Part shown: one piece after another, positions 7,497 through 14,637 of the stretch
Layout of the letters: every line of letters starts with the position of its first letter
How positions within the stretch are numbered: position 1 is the stretch's first letter
NCBI RefSeq assembly: GCF_014649015.1
Contig: NZ_BMSF01000030.1
Coordinates: 1-36,190 of the forward strand
Source: Streptomyces narbonensis
Lineage (GTDB): Bacteria; Actinomycetota; Actinomycetes; Streptomycetales; Streptomycetaceae
Direction: 5' to 3'
Length of the DNA: 36,190 nt
Position numbers and translations under genes: made by a program
The notes under the pieces: generated by a model
The model's database searches: none
What the model saw: the letters and a program-made list of their open reading frames with translations, nothing else
Told to the model about the DNA's origin: nothing

Positions 7497-8395
7497 GCAA
7501 CACCGCGCGGAAGCACACCGCCCTCCCCAAGGCAGAGATCCTCATCGAAGCCCTGCCCTGGCTCACCCGCCACCACGGCAAGACCGTCGTCATCAAGTTC
7601 GGCGGCAACGCCATGATCGACGACGACCTCAAGGCCGCCTTCGCCCAGGACGTCGTCTTCCTGCGCCACGCCGGCCTCAAGCCGGTCGTCGTCCACGGCG
7701 GCGGCCCCCAGATCAGCGCCGCCCTCGACCGGCACGGCATCGTCAGCGAGTTCAAGGCGGGCCTGCGGGTCACCACCGAGGACGCCATGGACGTCGTACG
7801 GATGGTCCTCGCCGGACAGGTCCAGCGCGAGCTCGTCGGGCTGCTCAACCAGCACGGCCCGTTCGCCGTCGGCATGACCGGCGAGGACGCCCACACCATC
7901 ACCGCCACCAAGCACCAGCCGGTCATCGGCGGCGAGACGGTCGACATCGGCCGGGTCGGCGAGATCACCGCCCTCGACACCGGCGCCATCGAGGCGCTCC
8001 TGGAGGACGGCCGGATCCCGGTCATCTCCTCCATCGCCCGCTCCCAGGACGACGGACATGTCTACAACGTCAATGCTGATACGGCGGCTGCGGCACTCGC
8101 TGCGGCGCTGGGTGCCGAGACGCTGATGGTCCTGACCGACGTCGAGGGCCTGTACGAGGACTGGCCCCACAGCGACGAGGTCATCAGCAGGCTCACCGCG
8201 AGCCAGCTGGAGAAGCTGCTGCCCGACCTCTCCAGCGGCATGGTCCCCAAGATGGAGGGCTGCCTGCACGCCGTACGGAACGGGGTCACCACGGCACGCG
8301 TGATCGACGGCCGCGTCCAGCACTCGATCCTGCTGGAGATCTTCACCGACGAGGGCATCGGCACGATGGTCGTGCCGGACGGACAGGGGGAATGA
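7493..8395 (+). CDS. argB: Acetylglutamate kinase
   Basis: 300 aa. Phosphorylates N-acetylglutamate, the second step of the pathway. VVIKFGGNAM (32-41, catalytic Lys35) and VVHGGGPQI (66-74) form the phosphate and substrate loops. NVNADTAAAALA and LTDVEGLY mark the nucleotide site. About 30 residues precede the kinase core; in hexameric arginine-inhibited enzymes this N-terminal helix builds the ring and the arginine site, so feedback inhibition by arginine is likely. The start overlaps the argJ stop by ATGA. Confidence 0.97.
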   Translation: MSNTARKHTALPKAEILIEALPWLTRHHGKTVVIKFGGNAMIDDDLKAAFAQDVVFLRHAGLKPVVVHGGGPQISAALDRHGIVSEFKAGLRVTTEDAMDVVRMVLAGQVQRELVGLLNQHGPFAVGMTGEDAHTITATKHQPVIGGETVDIGRVGEITALDTGAIEALLEDGRIPVISSIARSQDDGHVYNVNADTAAAALAAALGAETLMVLTDVEGLYEDWPHSDEVISRLTASQLEKLLPDLSSGMVPKMEGCLHAVRNGVTTARVIDGRVQHSILLEIFTDEGIGTMVVPDGQGE

Positions 8396-9600
8396 TGAGC
8401 GGCACCGGCAACGAGCAGCTGACCCAGCGGTGGCAGGGCTCGCTCATGAACAACTACGGCACCCCCCGGCTGCCCCTCGTCCGCGGTGAGGGCGCCAAGG
8501 TCTGGGACGCCGACGGCAAGGAGTACCTGGACTTCGTCGGCGGCATCGCGGTCAACGCCCTCGGCCACGGGCACCCGGCGATCGTCGAGGCCGTCACCCG
8601 GCAGATCCGGACCCTCGGCCACGTCTCGAACCTCTTCGTCGCCGAGCCGCCCGTCGCCCTCGCCGAGCGGCTCCTCGCCCTCTTCGGCCGTCCCGGCAAG
8701 GTCTTCTTCTGCAACTCGGGCGCCGAGGCCGTCGAAGGAGCCTTCAAGATCGGCCGGCTCACCGGCCGCTCCCACATGGTCGCCACCGAGGGCGGCTTCC
8801 ACGGCCGGACCATGGGCTCCCTCGCCCTCACCGGCCAGCCCGCCAAGCAGACCCCGTTCCTGCCGCTCCCCGGCGACGTCACCCACGTCCCCTACGGCGA
8901 TGTCGAGGCGCTGCGCGCCGCCGTCACCGAGGACACCGCGCTCGTCGTCATCGAGCCGATCCAGGGCGAGAACGGCGTCGTCGTCCCGCCCCCGGGCTAC
9001 CTGAAGGCCGCCCGGGAGATCACCCGCGCCACCGGCACGCTCCTCGTCCTCGACGAGGTCCAGACCGGCATCGGCCGCTGCGGCCACTGGTTCGAGTACC
9101 AGGCCCACGAAGGCGTCGACCCGGATGTCGTGACCCTCGCCAAGGGCCTCGGCGGCGGCCTCCCGATCGGCGCGACCGTCGCCTTCGGCCCGGCCGCGGA
9201 GCTCTTCGGCCCCGGCCACCACGGCACCACCTTCGGCGGCAACCCGGTCGCCTGCGCCGCCGGACTCGCCGTCCTGGACACCCTCGGGGCCGACGCGGCC
9301 CTCGACCACGTCAAGGTGGTGGGGGAGCGGCTGCGCCAGGGAATCGAGGGTCTCGGCCACCCGCTGGTCTCCCACGTCCGTGGTGCGGGCCTCCTGCTGG
9401 GTATCGTGCTCACCGGACCCCTCGCACCCCAGGTGCAGCAGGCGGCCCAGGACGCCGGCCTCCTGGTCAACGCGCCCGCCCCCGACGTCATCAGGATCAT
9501 GCCTCCGCTGGTCCTCACCGACGCCGAGGCGGACGCCTTCCTCCAGGCCCTCCCCGGAGTCCTCGACGTGGCGAACGGGCAAGGACGAACCGGAGAATGA
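8392..9600 (+). CDS. argD: Acetylornithine aminotransferase
   Basis: 402 aa, class-III PLP aminotransferase. Converts N-acetylglutamate semialdehyde to N-acetylornithine. Cofactor sites visible: NSGAEAVEGAFK (108-119), DEVQTGIGR (221-229) and the Schiff-base Lys251 in TLAKGLGGGLPIGA. Two adjacent start codons exist (8392 and 8395); the first overlaps the argB stop as ATGA and GGACAGGGGGA precedes it. Length and motif spacing are normal for ArgD; it may also act in lysine synthesis. Confidence 0.96.
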   Translation: MMSGTGNEQLTQRWQGSLMNNYGTPRLPLVRGEGAKVWDADGKEYLDFVGGIAVNALGHGHPAIVEAVTRQIRTLGHVSNLFVAEPPVALAERLLALFGRPGKVFFCNSGAEAVEGAFKIGRLTGRSHMVATEGGFHGRTMGSLALTGQPAKQTPFLPLPGDVTHVPYGDVEALRAAVTEDTALVVIEPIQGENGVVVPPPGYLKAAREITRATGTLLVLDEVQTGIGRCGHWFEYQAHEGVDPDVVTLAKGLGGGLPIGATVAFGPAAELFGPGHHGTTFGGNPVACAAGLAVLDTLGADAALDHVKVVGERLRQGIEGLGHPLVSHVRGAGLLLGIVLTGPLAPQVQQAAQDAGLLVNAPAPDVIRIMPPLVLTDAEADAFLQALPGVLDVANGQGRTGE

Positions 9601-9607
9601 GACGACG

Positions 9608-10144
9608 ATGACCGACGCGCAGGAGAACGAGCACGGCGGGCCGTCCGTTCCGCAGACCCGTACCGCACGCCACCGCAGGATCGTCGACATCCTCAACCGC
9701 CAGCCGGTGCGCTCGCAGAGCCAGCTCGCCAAGCTCCTCGCGGACGACGGACTGAGCGTCACTCAGGCGACGCTCTCCCGCGACCTCGACGAGCTCGGCG
9801 CGGTGAAGATCCGCAACACCGGTGGAGAGCTGATCTACGCGGTGCCCAGCGAGGGCGGCTTCCGCACCCCGCAGGCGCCGCTCGGCGAGTCCGCCAAGGA
9901 GGAGCGCATGCGGCGCCTCTCCGGCGAACTGCTGATCTCCGCCGAGGCCTCCGCCAACCTGGTGGTGCTGCGGACCCCGCCGGGCGCGGCGCAGTTCCTC
10001 GCGTCGGCCATCGACCAGGCCGAACTCCACGCGATCCTCGGCACGATCGCGGGCGACGACACGCTCCTGCTGATCAGCCGGGACCCGACGGGCGGCCAGG
10101 CGCTCGCCGACCACCTGCTGCGCCTCGCGCAGAAGGACCGCTGA
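9608..10144 (+). CDS. argR: Arginine repressor
   Basis: 178 aa. The N-terminal winged helix (about 18-90; QSQLAKLLADDGLSVTQATLSRDLDELGAVKI in outline) binds ARG boxes. The C-terminal domain (about 105-178) holds the arginine-binding and hexamer surface, with GTIAGDDTLLLISRD typical of the ligand pocket. It closes the argCJBDR operon, so it is autoregulated from the argC promoter and should also control the argH promoter. The first 17 residues are a polar tail not seen in short ArgR proteins. GGAGA lies upstream of the ATG. Confidence 0.96.
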   Translation: MTDAQENEHGGPSVPQTRTARHRRIVDILNRQPVRSQSQLAKLLADDGLSVTQATLSRDLDELGAVKIRNTGGELIYAVPSEGGFRTPQAPLGESAKEERMRRLSGELLISAEASANLVVLRTPPGAAQFLASAIDQAELHAILGTIAGDDTLLLISRDPTGGQALADHLLRLAQKDR

Positions 10145-10170
10145 GGACCGTCGACCTGACGTAGTACAGG

Positions 10171-10857
10171 TCAGTACCGTGTGATCGCCGTCGGACCGCT
10201 CCGCGTGCCGACGGCGATGTGCGGCCGGCGCGCGGGGTCCGCCCAGGCGAGGACCGCACGCATGGCCTCGGCCGGTACGGATACGCAACCGGCCGTCGCC
10301 CCGCGGCCGTTGACGTGCAGAAAGATCCCGGCACCGCGTCCGCGCACCGGACGGTCGTAGTTGAAGCCGATGACGAGCGCGTGCGCGTACTGCGTCCCGT
10401 ACGAGACGAGGTGCTCGGCCTCGGCGGCCCGGCAGTCCCGGGGCAGGCCCTCGACCTGCCGGTTGTACGCGCGTGAGTCGTTGTCCTGGCACCACCAGGA
10501 GCGCTCGGTGACCCGGACGTACGGGAAGCGGGTGCCGGCGGGCCGGGCCCGAACCCCGAAGGCGTACGGCAGCCGGTAGAGCCCGGTGGGCGTGGTGTTC
10601 GTGCCCTGCCGGCGCCGGTTTCCCTCGACGAGCCCGTTCGTGCCGAAGCGCGCGGGCGCGGATCCCGCCTTCACCCACCGCCCACCGCGCCGGTCCCACC
10701 AGGTGAGCGTCCCCGTGGTGGCACCGGTGCGGGCGGCCTCGGCCGTGATCAGCTGCGAGCCCCCGCCGGTGTCCGCCATCCGCGCGGGCAGCGGTACGGG
10801 AGCCGGCGCGGCACCCAGGGAGAGCAGGGCGGCACCGAGGACGAGGAGGACGCGCAT
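10171..10857 (-). CDS. Secreted L,D-transpeptidase (YkuD-like) family protein
   Basis: 228 aa. An N-terminal signal peptide (MRVLLVLGAALLSLGAAPAP) is followed by a YkuD-type domain. The active-site stretch is HVNGRGATAGCVSVP, with His181 and catalytic Cys191; GNRRRQGTNTTPTGLYRLPYAFG carries the strand before the site. Such proteins form 3-3 peptidoglycan cross-links or bind cell wall, but this shorter group (no LysM or Ig domain) is mostly uncharacterised. The ATG at 10857 was chosen for the signal peptide; the longer frame runs into the MITE-like repeat. No SD is visible; TAGCGT (10870-10865) ends 7 nt before the ATG, suggesting a leaderless transcript. The gene is convergent with argR. Confidence 0.85.
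   Translation of the reverse strand: MRVLLVLGAALLSLGAAPAPVPLPARMADTGGGSQLITAEAARTGATTGTLTWWDRRGGRWVKAGSAPARFGTNGLVEGNRRRQGTNTTPTGLYRLPYAFGVRARPAGTRFPYVRVTERSWWCQDNDSRAYNRQVEGLPRDCRAAEAEHLVSYGTQYAHALVIGFNYDRPVRGRGAGIFLHVNGRGATAGCVSVPAEAMRAVLAWADPARRPHIAVGTRSGPTAITRY
10184..10218 (+). terminator. Hairpin terminator after argR, inside the convergent gene
   Basis: Perfect 11-bp arms atcgccgtcgg (10184-10194) and ccgacggcgat (10208-10218) with a 13-nt loop, 40 nt past the argR stop. It lies inside the last codons of the convergent L,D-transpeptidase gene, so it can end arg transcription in the plus direction. A weaker 6-bp dyad, gacctg/caggtc, precedes it. Confidence 0.55.
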
Positions 10858-10868
10858 GGGCGCGACGC

Positions 10869-11045
10869 TAGGGCCTGTCGTCAAATTCCCGTCTGCCCCG
10901 CGGCGTCTGGCACGCACTCTCGCCGCACCGGGAGAAAGCCCACGTACGTCCAGTACGTGGGCTTCCACCCGGCACGCCGAGAGCACGCACCAGACGCCGC
11001 GGGGCCGCCCTTCGGGCGACGACGGGAATTCGACGACACCCCCTA
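10869..11045. mobile_element. MITE-like imperfect palindrome with TA ends
   Basis: About 177 bp bounded by TA at each side (10869-10870, 11044-11045). The two halves are inverted copies: the left end has gtcgtcaaattcccgtc, the right end gacgggaattcgacgac. The central arms share ccccgcggcgtctgg and cccacgtac. A small hairpin (cgcccgaagggcg, around 11007-11019) lies only in the right half. It has no coding content. Size, near-palindromic form and TA flanks fit a miniature inverted-repeat element moved by a transposase that targets TA (IS630/mariner type); the parental element is not known to me. Confidence 0.7.
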
Positions 11046-11079
11046 GACGGGACCCGTCGGCGCCGCCCCTCGTGCACGG

Positions 11080-12315
11080 CTATTCGGCGGCGGTCGTGCG
11101 CCTGAGATCACGCCGCCGGACGAGCCGGAGCACCCGCCCGACCCACGAGCGCGGCTCGGGGACCGGCGCGGCGATCGGCACACGTACCGGCACCGGCACC
11201 GGGGGCGGGTCGCCGACCGGCCGATGGTCGTCCCACGGGGCCAGCGCCTTCAGGGTCTCCCGTACGACCCGGGGCGAATCGTCGTCGAGCAGCGGTACGA
11301 GCCGCGGGAACCGTACGGCGTCGAGCAGCCGCAGCCCCACCACGGCACCGGCCCGCACCCGGGGCCGCTCGTGCCCGGTCAACGACCAGAGCACGGGTGC
11401 GTCCACGGTCCGGTCGCCGCACTCGCCGAGTCCCACCGGAGCGAAGTCGGGCGTCGGGTCCCCGGACGCGCAGGCGGCCCGGTAGAGCGGCAGCGGATCC
11501 GTGCCCGTCTGCCGCAGGGTCCAGCGGGCGCAGGCGCGTACGAGCGCGGAGCGGTCGTAGAGGAACGGCTCGGCGTCGGCGGCCCGCCCGCCGCGGCGCA
11601 GAGCCGTCACACCGGCCGCCCGCACGCGGCCGACGCGGGATCCCAGCAAGGGAGCGAGGACCGACTCGTCGACGGTGTCGCCCGCGGCGGCGATCGCCGC
11701 GTTCGCGCACACGTCCTGGACGATCACGTCGAGGTCGGTGGCGGCGATCGTGGCGAGCCGGGCGGGGGAGAAGAGGCCGCGCTCGATCGCGACCCGGTGC
11801 GCGAGCCGCCGGAGGGCCCGGTCCTCGGCGGCGAGCGGCGGGGCGAGCCACTCCGCAGGAACCTCGTGGAGCCGTGCGCTCAGCAGCTCGCACGCGGCCT
11901 CTCCACGCAGCCGTCGGCCTTCCCGGAGGGCGACGGAGGCCACGGCGGCGAGCGCCTCGGGCGCGAGTCCCGGCAGCTCGGCGCGCAGCAGGACCCGGGC
12001 CCGTTCCCGTACGGGCTCGGCCCAGTCGGCGCACCGGATGACGACGAGGGGGAGGAGCACGGGGGTGCGGGCGACATGGGGAAGGGCCGCCTCCCGGATC
12101 CGGCCGTCGGGGGCGCAGAGGGCGAGGGCCAGTTCGAGGGCGGTGGGCGGCGCGGCCGGGGCGGTGGCGAGCCACTCACCCGGCGCCGGCGTGAGGCGGC
12201 CCCACCGGGCCAGACCGCGGATCTCCTCGTCCAGATCGCCCCACGCGCCGGGGTCGGCACCCTCCAGGGCCCGGGCGAGACGGTCCGTGACGTCCGCGTG
12301 CGCGTTGCTCGACAT
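11080..12315 (-). CDS. HEAT-repeat-like protein of unknown function
   Basis: 411 aa, Leu/Ala/Arg-rich, built of paired helices: GRIREAALPHVARTPVLLPLV, EPVRERARVLLRAELP, VGRVRAAGVTALRRGG, SALVRACARWTLRQTG, RPRVRAGAVVGLRLLD and SPRVVRETLKALAPW are successive repeat-like units from about residue 70 to 365. A Pro-rich stretch (PVGDPPPVPVPVRVP) and a basic tail (VGRVLRLVRRRDLRR) follow. There is no catalytic motif or signal peptide. HEAT/ARM-type folds usually make protein-binding scaffolds; the partner is unknown. The ATG at 12315 has no SD, but TAGGCT (12327-12322) sits 6 nt upstream, suggesting a leaderless start. It is divergent from argH. Confidence 0.75.
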   Translation of the reverse strand: MSSNAHADVTDRLARALEGADPGAWGDLDEEIRGLARWGRLTPAPGEWLATAPAAPPTALELALALCAPDGRIREAALPHVARTPVLLPLVVIRCADWAEPVRERARVLLRAELPGLAPEALAAVASVALREGRRLRGEAACELLSARLHEVPAEWLAPPLAAEDRALRRLAHRVAIERGLFSPARLATIAATDLDVIVQDVCANAAIAAAGDTVDESVLAPLLGSRVGRVRAAGVTALRRGGRAADAEPFLYDRSALVRACARWTLRQTGTDPLPLYRAACASGDPTPDFAPVGLGECGDRTVDAPVLWSLTGHERPRVRAGAVVGLRLLDAVRFPRLVPLLDDDSPRVVRETLKALAPWDDHRPVGDPPPVPVPVRVPIAAPVPEPRSWVGRVLRLVRRRDLRRTTAAE

Positions 12316-12396
12316 GGCCGGAGCCTAGGTCCAGGGGGTTCGGGAGTCCCGTGAATTACCGGGTCACCGTCCCCGGCCGCCCCGACGGAGACCGGA

Positions 12397-12430
12397 TTGA
12401 CAAAACATACGGTGCACTGCATAGTTATGC
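12397..12430 (+). promoter_or_regulatory. argH promoter with ArgR operator
   Basis: TTGACA (12397-12402), a 17-bp spacer and CATAGT (12420-12425). The AT-rich segment gcatagttatgcc (12418-12430) overlaps the -10 box and matches gtatagtcatgcc at argC in 11 of 13 bases, at the same place relative to the promoter. That shared architecture marks it as the second ArgR operator in this window. Confidence 0.8.
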
Positions 12431-12498
12431 CTACTTGAGGGCGCGCGACGGCCGCCCGGCGCGACCCGCACACGTACCCACCCTCCCGAGGAGCAGCA

Positions 12499-13929
12499 GT
12501 GAGCAGCAACAACGGTGACGTCCGGCTCTGGGGCGGCCGGTTCGCCGACGGCCCCGCCGAGGCCCTCGCGAAGCTGTCCGCGTCGGTCCACTTCGACTGG
12601 CGTCTCGCGCCGTACGACATCGCCGGCTCCCGTGCCCACGCGCGTGTGCTGCACAAGGCGGACCTGCTCACCGAGGACGAGCTGACCCGCATGCTCGCGG
12701 GCCTCGACCAGCTGGAGGGGGACGTCGCCGACGGCTCCTTCGTCGGCACCATCGCCGACGAGGACGTCCACACCGCCCTGGAGCGCGGCCTGCTGGAGCG
12801 GCTCGGCCCGGACCTCGGCGGCAAGCTGCGCGCCGGCCGGTCCCGGAACGACCAGGTCGCGACCCTCTTCCGGATGTACCTCCGGGACCACGCCCGCATC
12901 ATCGGCGGGCTCATCGCCGAGCTCCAGGACGCCCTCGTCGGCCTCGCCGAGGCGCACGCGGACGTCGCCATGCCCGGCCGTACGCACCTCCAGCACGCGC
13001 AGCCGGTGCTCTTCGCCCACCACGTCCTGGCCCACGCCCAGTCCCTCTCCCGGGACGGCGAGCGGCTGCGGCAGTGGGACACCCGGACGGCCGTCTCCCC
13101 GTACGGCTCCGGCGCCCTCGCGGGCTCCTCGCTCGGGCTCGACCCGGAGGCGGTCGCCAAGGACCTCGGCTTCGAGCGCGGCTCGGTCGGCAACTCGATC
13201 GACGGCACGGCCTCCCGTGACTTCGTGGCGGAGTTCGCCTTCATCACGGCGATGATCGGGGTGAACCTCTCCCGGATCGCGGAGGAGATCATCATCTGGA
13301 ACACGAAGGAGTTCTCCTTCGTGACCCTGCACGACGCCTTCTCCACCGGCTCGTCGATCATGCCGCAGAAGAAGAACCCGGACATCGCCGAGCTGGCGCG
13401 GGGCAAGTCGGGCCGGCTGATCGGCAATCTGACGGGCCTGCTCGCCACCCTCAAGGCCCTCCCGCTCGCGTACAACCGCGACCTCCAGGAGGACAAGGAG
13501 CCGGTCTTCGACTCCTGCGACCAGCTGGAGGTCCTGCTGCCCGCCTTCACGGGCATGATGGCCACGCTCACGGTCAACCGCGAGCGCATGGAGGAGCTGG
13601 CCCCGGCGGGCTTCTCCCTCGCGACGGACATCGCGGAGTGGCTGGTCAAGCAGGGTGTGCCGTTCCGGGTGGCGCACGAGGTCGCCGGCGAGTGCGTGAA
13701 GGTCGCCGAGTCCGAGGGCAAGGAGCTCGACGAGCTCACGGACGAGCAGTTCGCCAAGATCTCCGAGCACCTCACCCCCGAGGTCCGCACGGTCCTCAAC
13801 GTCCCCGGCGCCCTCGCCTCCCGCGACGGTCGCGGCGGCACCGCCCCCTCGGCGGTCGCCACCCAGCTCGTCGAGGTCAAGGCGGACCTGGTGATCCAGC
13901 ACGCCTGGTCCACCGCCAAGCAGAAGTAA
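12499..13929 (+). CDS. argH: Argininosuccinate lyase
   Basis: 476 aa. Splits argininosuccinate into arginine and fumarate, the last step of arginine synthesis. The start SSNNGDVRLWGGRFADGP is the family N-terminus. The fumarase/aspartase signature GSSIMPQKKNPD (about 284-295) holds the catalytic serine loop, and RTHLQHAQPV carries the conserved active-site Thr-His segment. The GTG at 12499 follows GAGGAG by 5 nt. It is transcribed alone, 2.4 kb from argCJBDR, with its own ArgR-type promoter and a strong terminator. The gene for the preceding enzyme, argG, is not in this window. Confidence 0.97.
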   Translation: MSSNNGDVRLWGGRFADGPAEALAKLSASVHFDWRLAPYDIAGSRAHARVLHKADLLTEDELTRMLAGLDQLEGDVADGSFVGTIADEDVHTALERGLLERLGPDLGGKLRAGRSRNDQVATLFRMYLRDHARIIGGLIAELQDALVGLAEAHADVAMPGRTHLQHAQPVLFAHHVLAHAQSLSRDGERLRQWDTRTAVSPYGSGALAGSSLGLDPEAVAKDLGFERGSVGNSIDGTASRDFVAEFAFITAMIGVNLSRIAEEIIIWNTKEFSFVTLHDAFSTGSSIMPQKKNPDIAELARGKSGRLIGNLTGLLATLKALPLAYNRDLQEDKEPVFDSCDQLEVLLPAFTGMMATLTVNRERMEELAPAGFSLATDIAEWLVKQGVPFRVAHEVAGECVKVAESEGKELDELTDEQFAKISEHLTPEVRTVLNVPGALASRDGRGGTAPSAVATQLVEVKADLVIQHAWSTAKQK

Positions 13930-13954
13930 CCCGCAGAGCTCACCCCCGGCCGTC

Positions 13955-13989
13955 ACAGCGCCGCCGCCCATCCCGGGCGGCGGCGCTGT
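13955..13989 (+). terminator. argH terminator
   Basis: Perfect 15-bp stem (13955-13969 with 13975-13989) and a 5-nt loop atccc, 26 nt after the argH stop. No T-run follows. Confidence 0.8.
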
Positions 13990-14048
13990 CGTCGTCTCTC
14001 CGTGTCGCGGGGCCTTCCGGCCACTTTTTGAGACACTGAGGAATTGAG

Positions 14049-14079
14049 TGAGACATTGATGTCTCATTCGGTGTATGGT
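14049..14079 (+). promoter_or_regulatory. TetR operator and promoter for the regulator-MFS pair
   Basis: TGAGACAT-TG-ATGTCTCA (14049-14066) is a perfect 8+2+8 palindrome. TATGGT (14074-14079) lies 8 bp beyond it and ends 6 nt before the regulator ATG, a leaderless layout. GAGACA (14050-14055), inside the palindrome, is the likely -35 (18-bp spacer). A bound repressor would block the promoter, giving autoregulation. A half-copy (gagacact) lies just upstream. Confidence 0.7.
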
Positions 14080-14085
14080 CGTCTC

Positions 14086-14637
14086 ATGTCAGTCGATCGC
14101 ACCCAGGTGCTCCGTGCCGCCGCCGCCCTGCTCTCCCGCAAGGCGACCGCCACCATGGACGAGGTCGCGCGGGCCGCCGGGATCGGTCGGGCCACGCTGC
14201 ACCGGCAGTTCGCCGGGCGGGACGCGCTCGTGCGGGCGCTCGAAGAGCTCGGCCTCCAGGAACTGGAAGCGGCTCAGGACCGGGCGCGGACCGACGAAGG
14301 TCCCGCGGATGAGGCCGTACGGAGGCTCGTCGCCGAGGTGGAGCCCGTCGCGCCCCTGCTGTCGTTCCTCGTGACCGAGAACCAGCTCTTCGAGGGCGAC
14401 CAGCAGAACGAAGGCTGGGCCCGCCTCGACGCCCGGGTCTCCGACCTCTTCCGGCGTGGCCAGGAAGAGGGCACCTTCCGGATCGACCTGACCCCCGCCT
14501 GGCTCACCGAGGCCCTCTACGGGCTCATCGGTTCCGGCGCCTGGGCCGTGCAGGACGGCCGGGTCGCCGCCAAGGACTTCCAGTACATGATCGTCGAGCT
14601 GCTGCTCGGCGGAGCGCGCAGGAGCGTGGAGAAGTGA
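14086..14637 (+). CDS. TetR/AcrR-family transcriptional regulator
   Basis: 183 aa from ATG 14086. The helix-turn-helix is at about 8-52 (RAAAALLSRKATATMDEVARAAGIGRATLHRQF in outline, with the typical F-x-x-R-D-A-L ending). The rest is a helical ligand and dimer domain. It is coupled by GTGA to the MFS exporter gene, so it most likely senses a substrate of that pump and represses both genes. In-frame ATGs at 14044 and 14059 would place the start within or before the operator; 14086 fits the promoter spacing better. Confidence 0.9.
   Translation: MSVDRTQVLRAAAALLSRKATATMDEVARAAGIGRATLHRQFAGRDALVRALEELGLQELEAAQDRARTDEGPADEAVRRLVAEVEPVAPLLSFLVTENQLFEGDQQNEGWARLDARVSDLFRRGQEEGTFRIDLTPAWLTEALYGLIGSGAWAVQDGRVAAKDFQYMIVELLLGGARRSVEK

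Noticed and set aside
10868..11077. Small minus-strand frame inside the MITE
   Set aside because: Caused by the palindrome; no start signal or domain.
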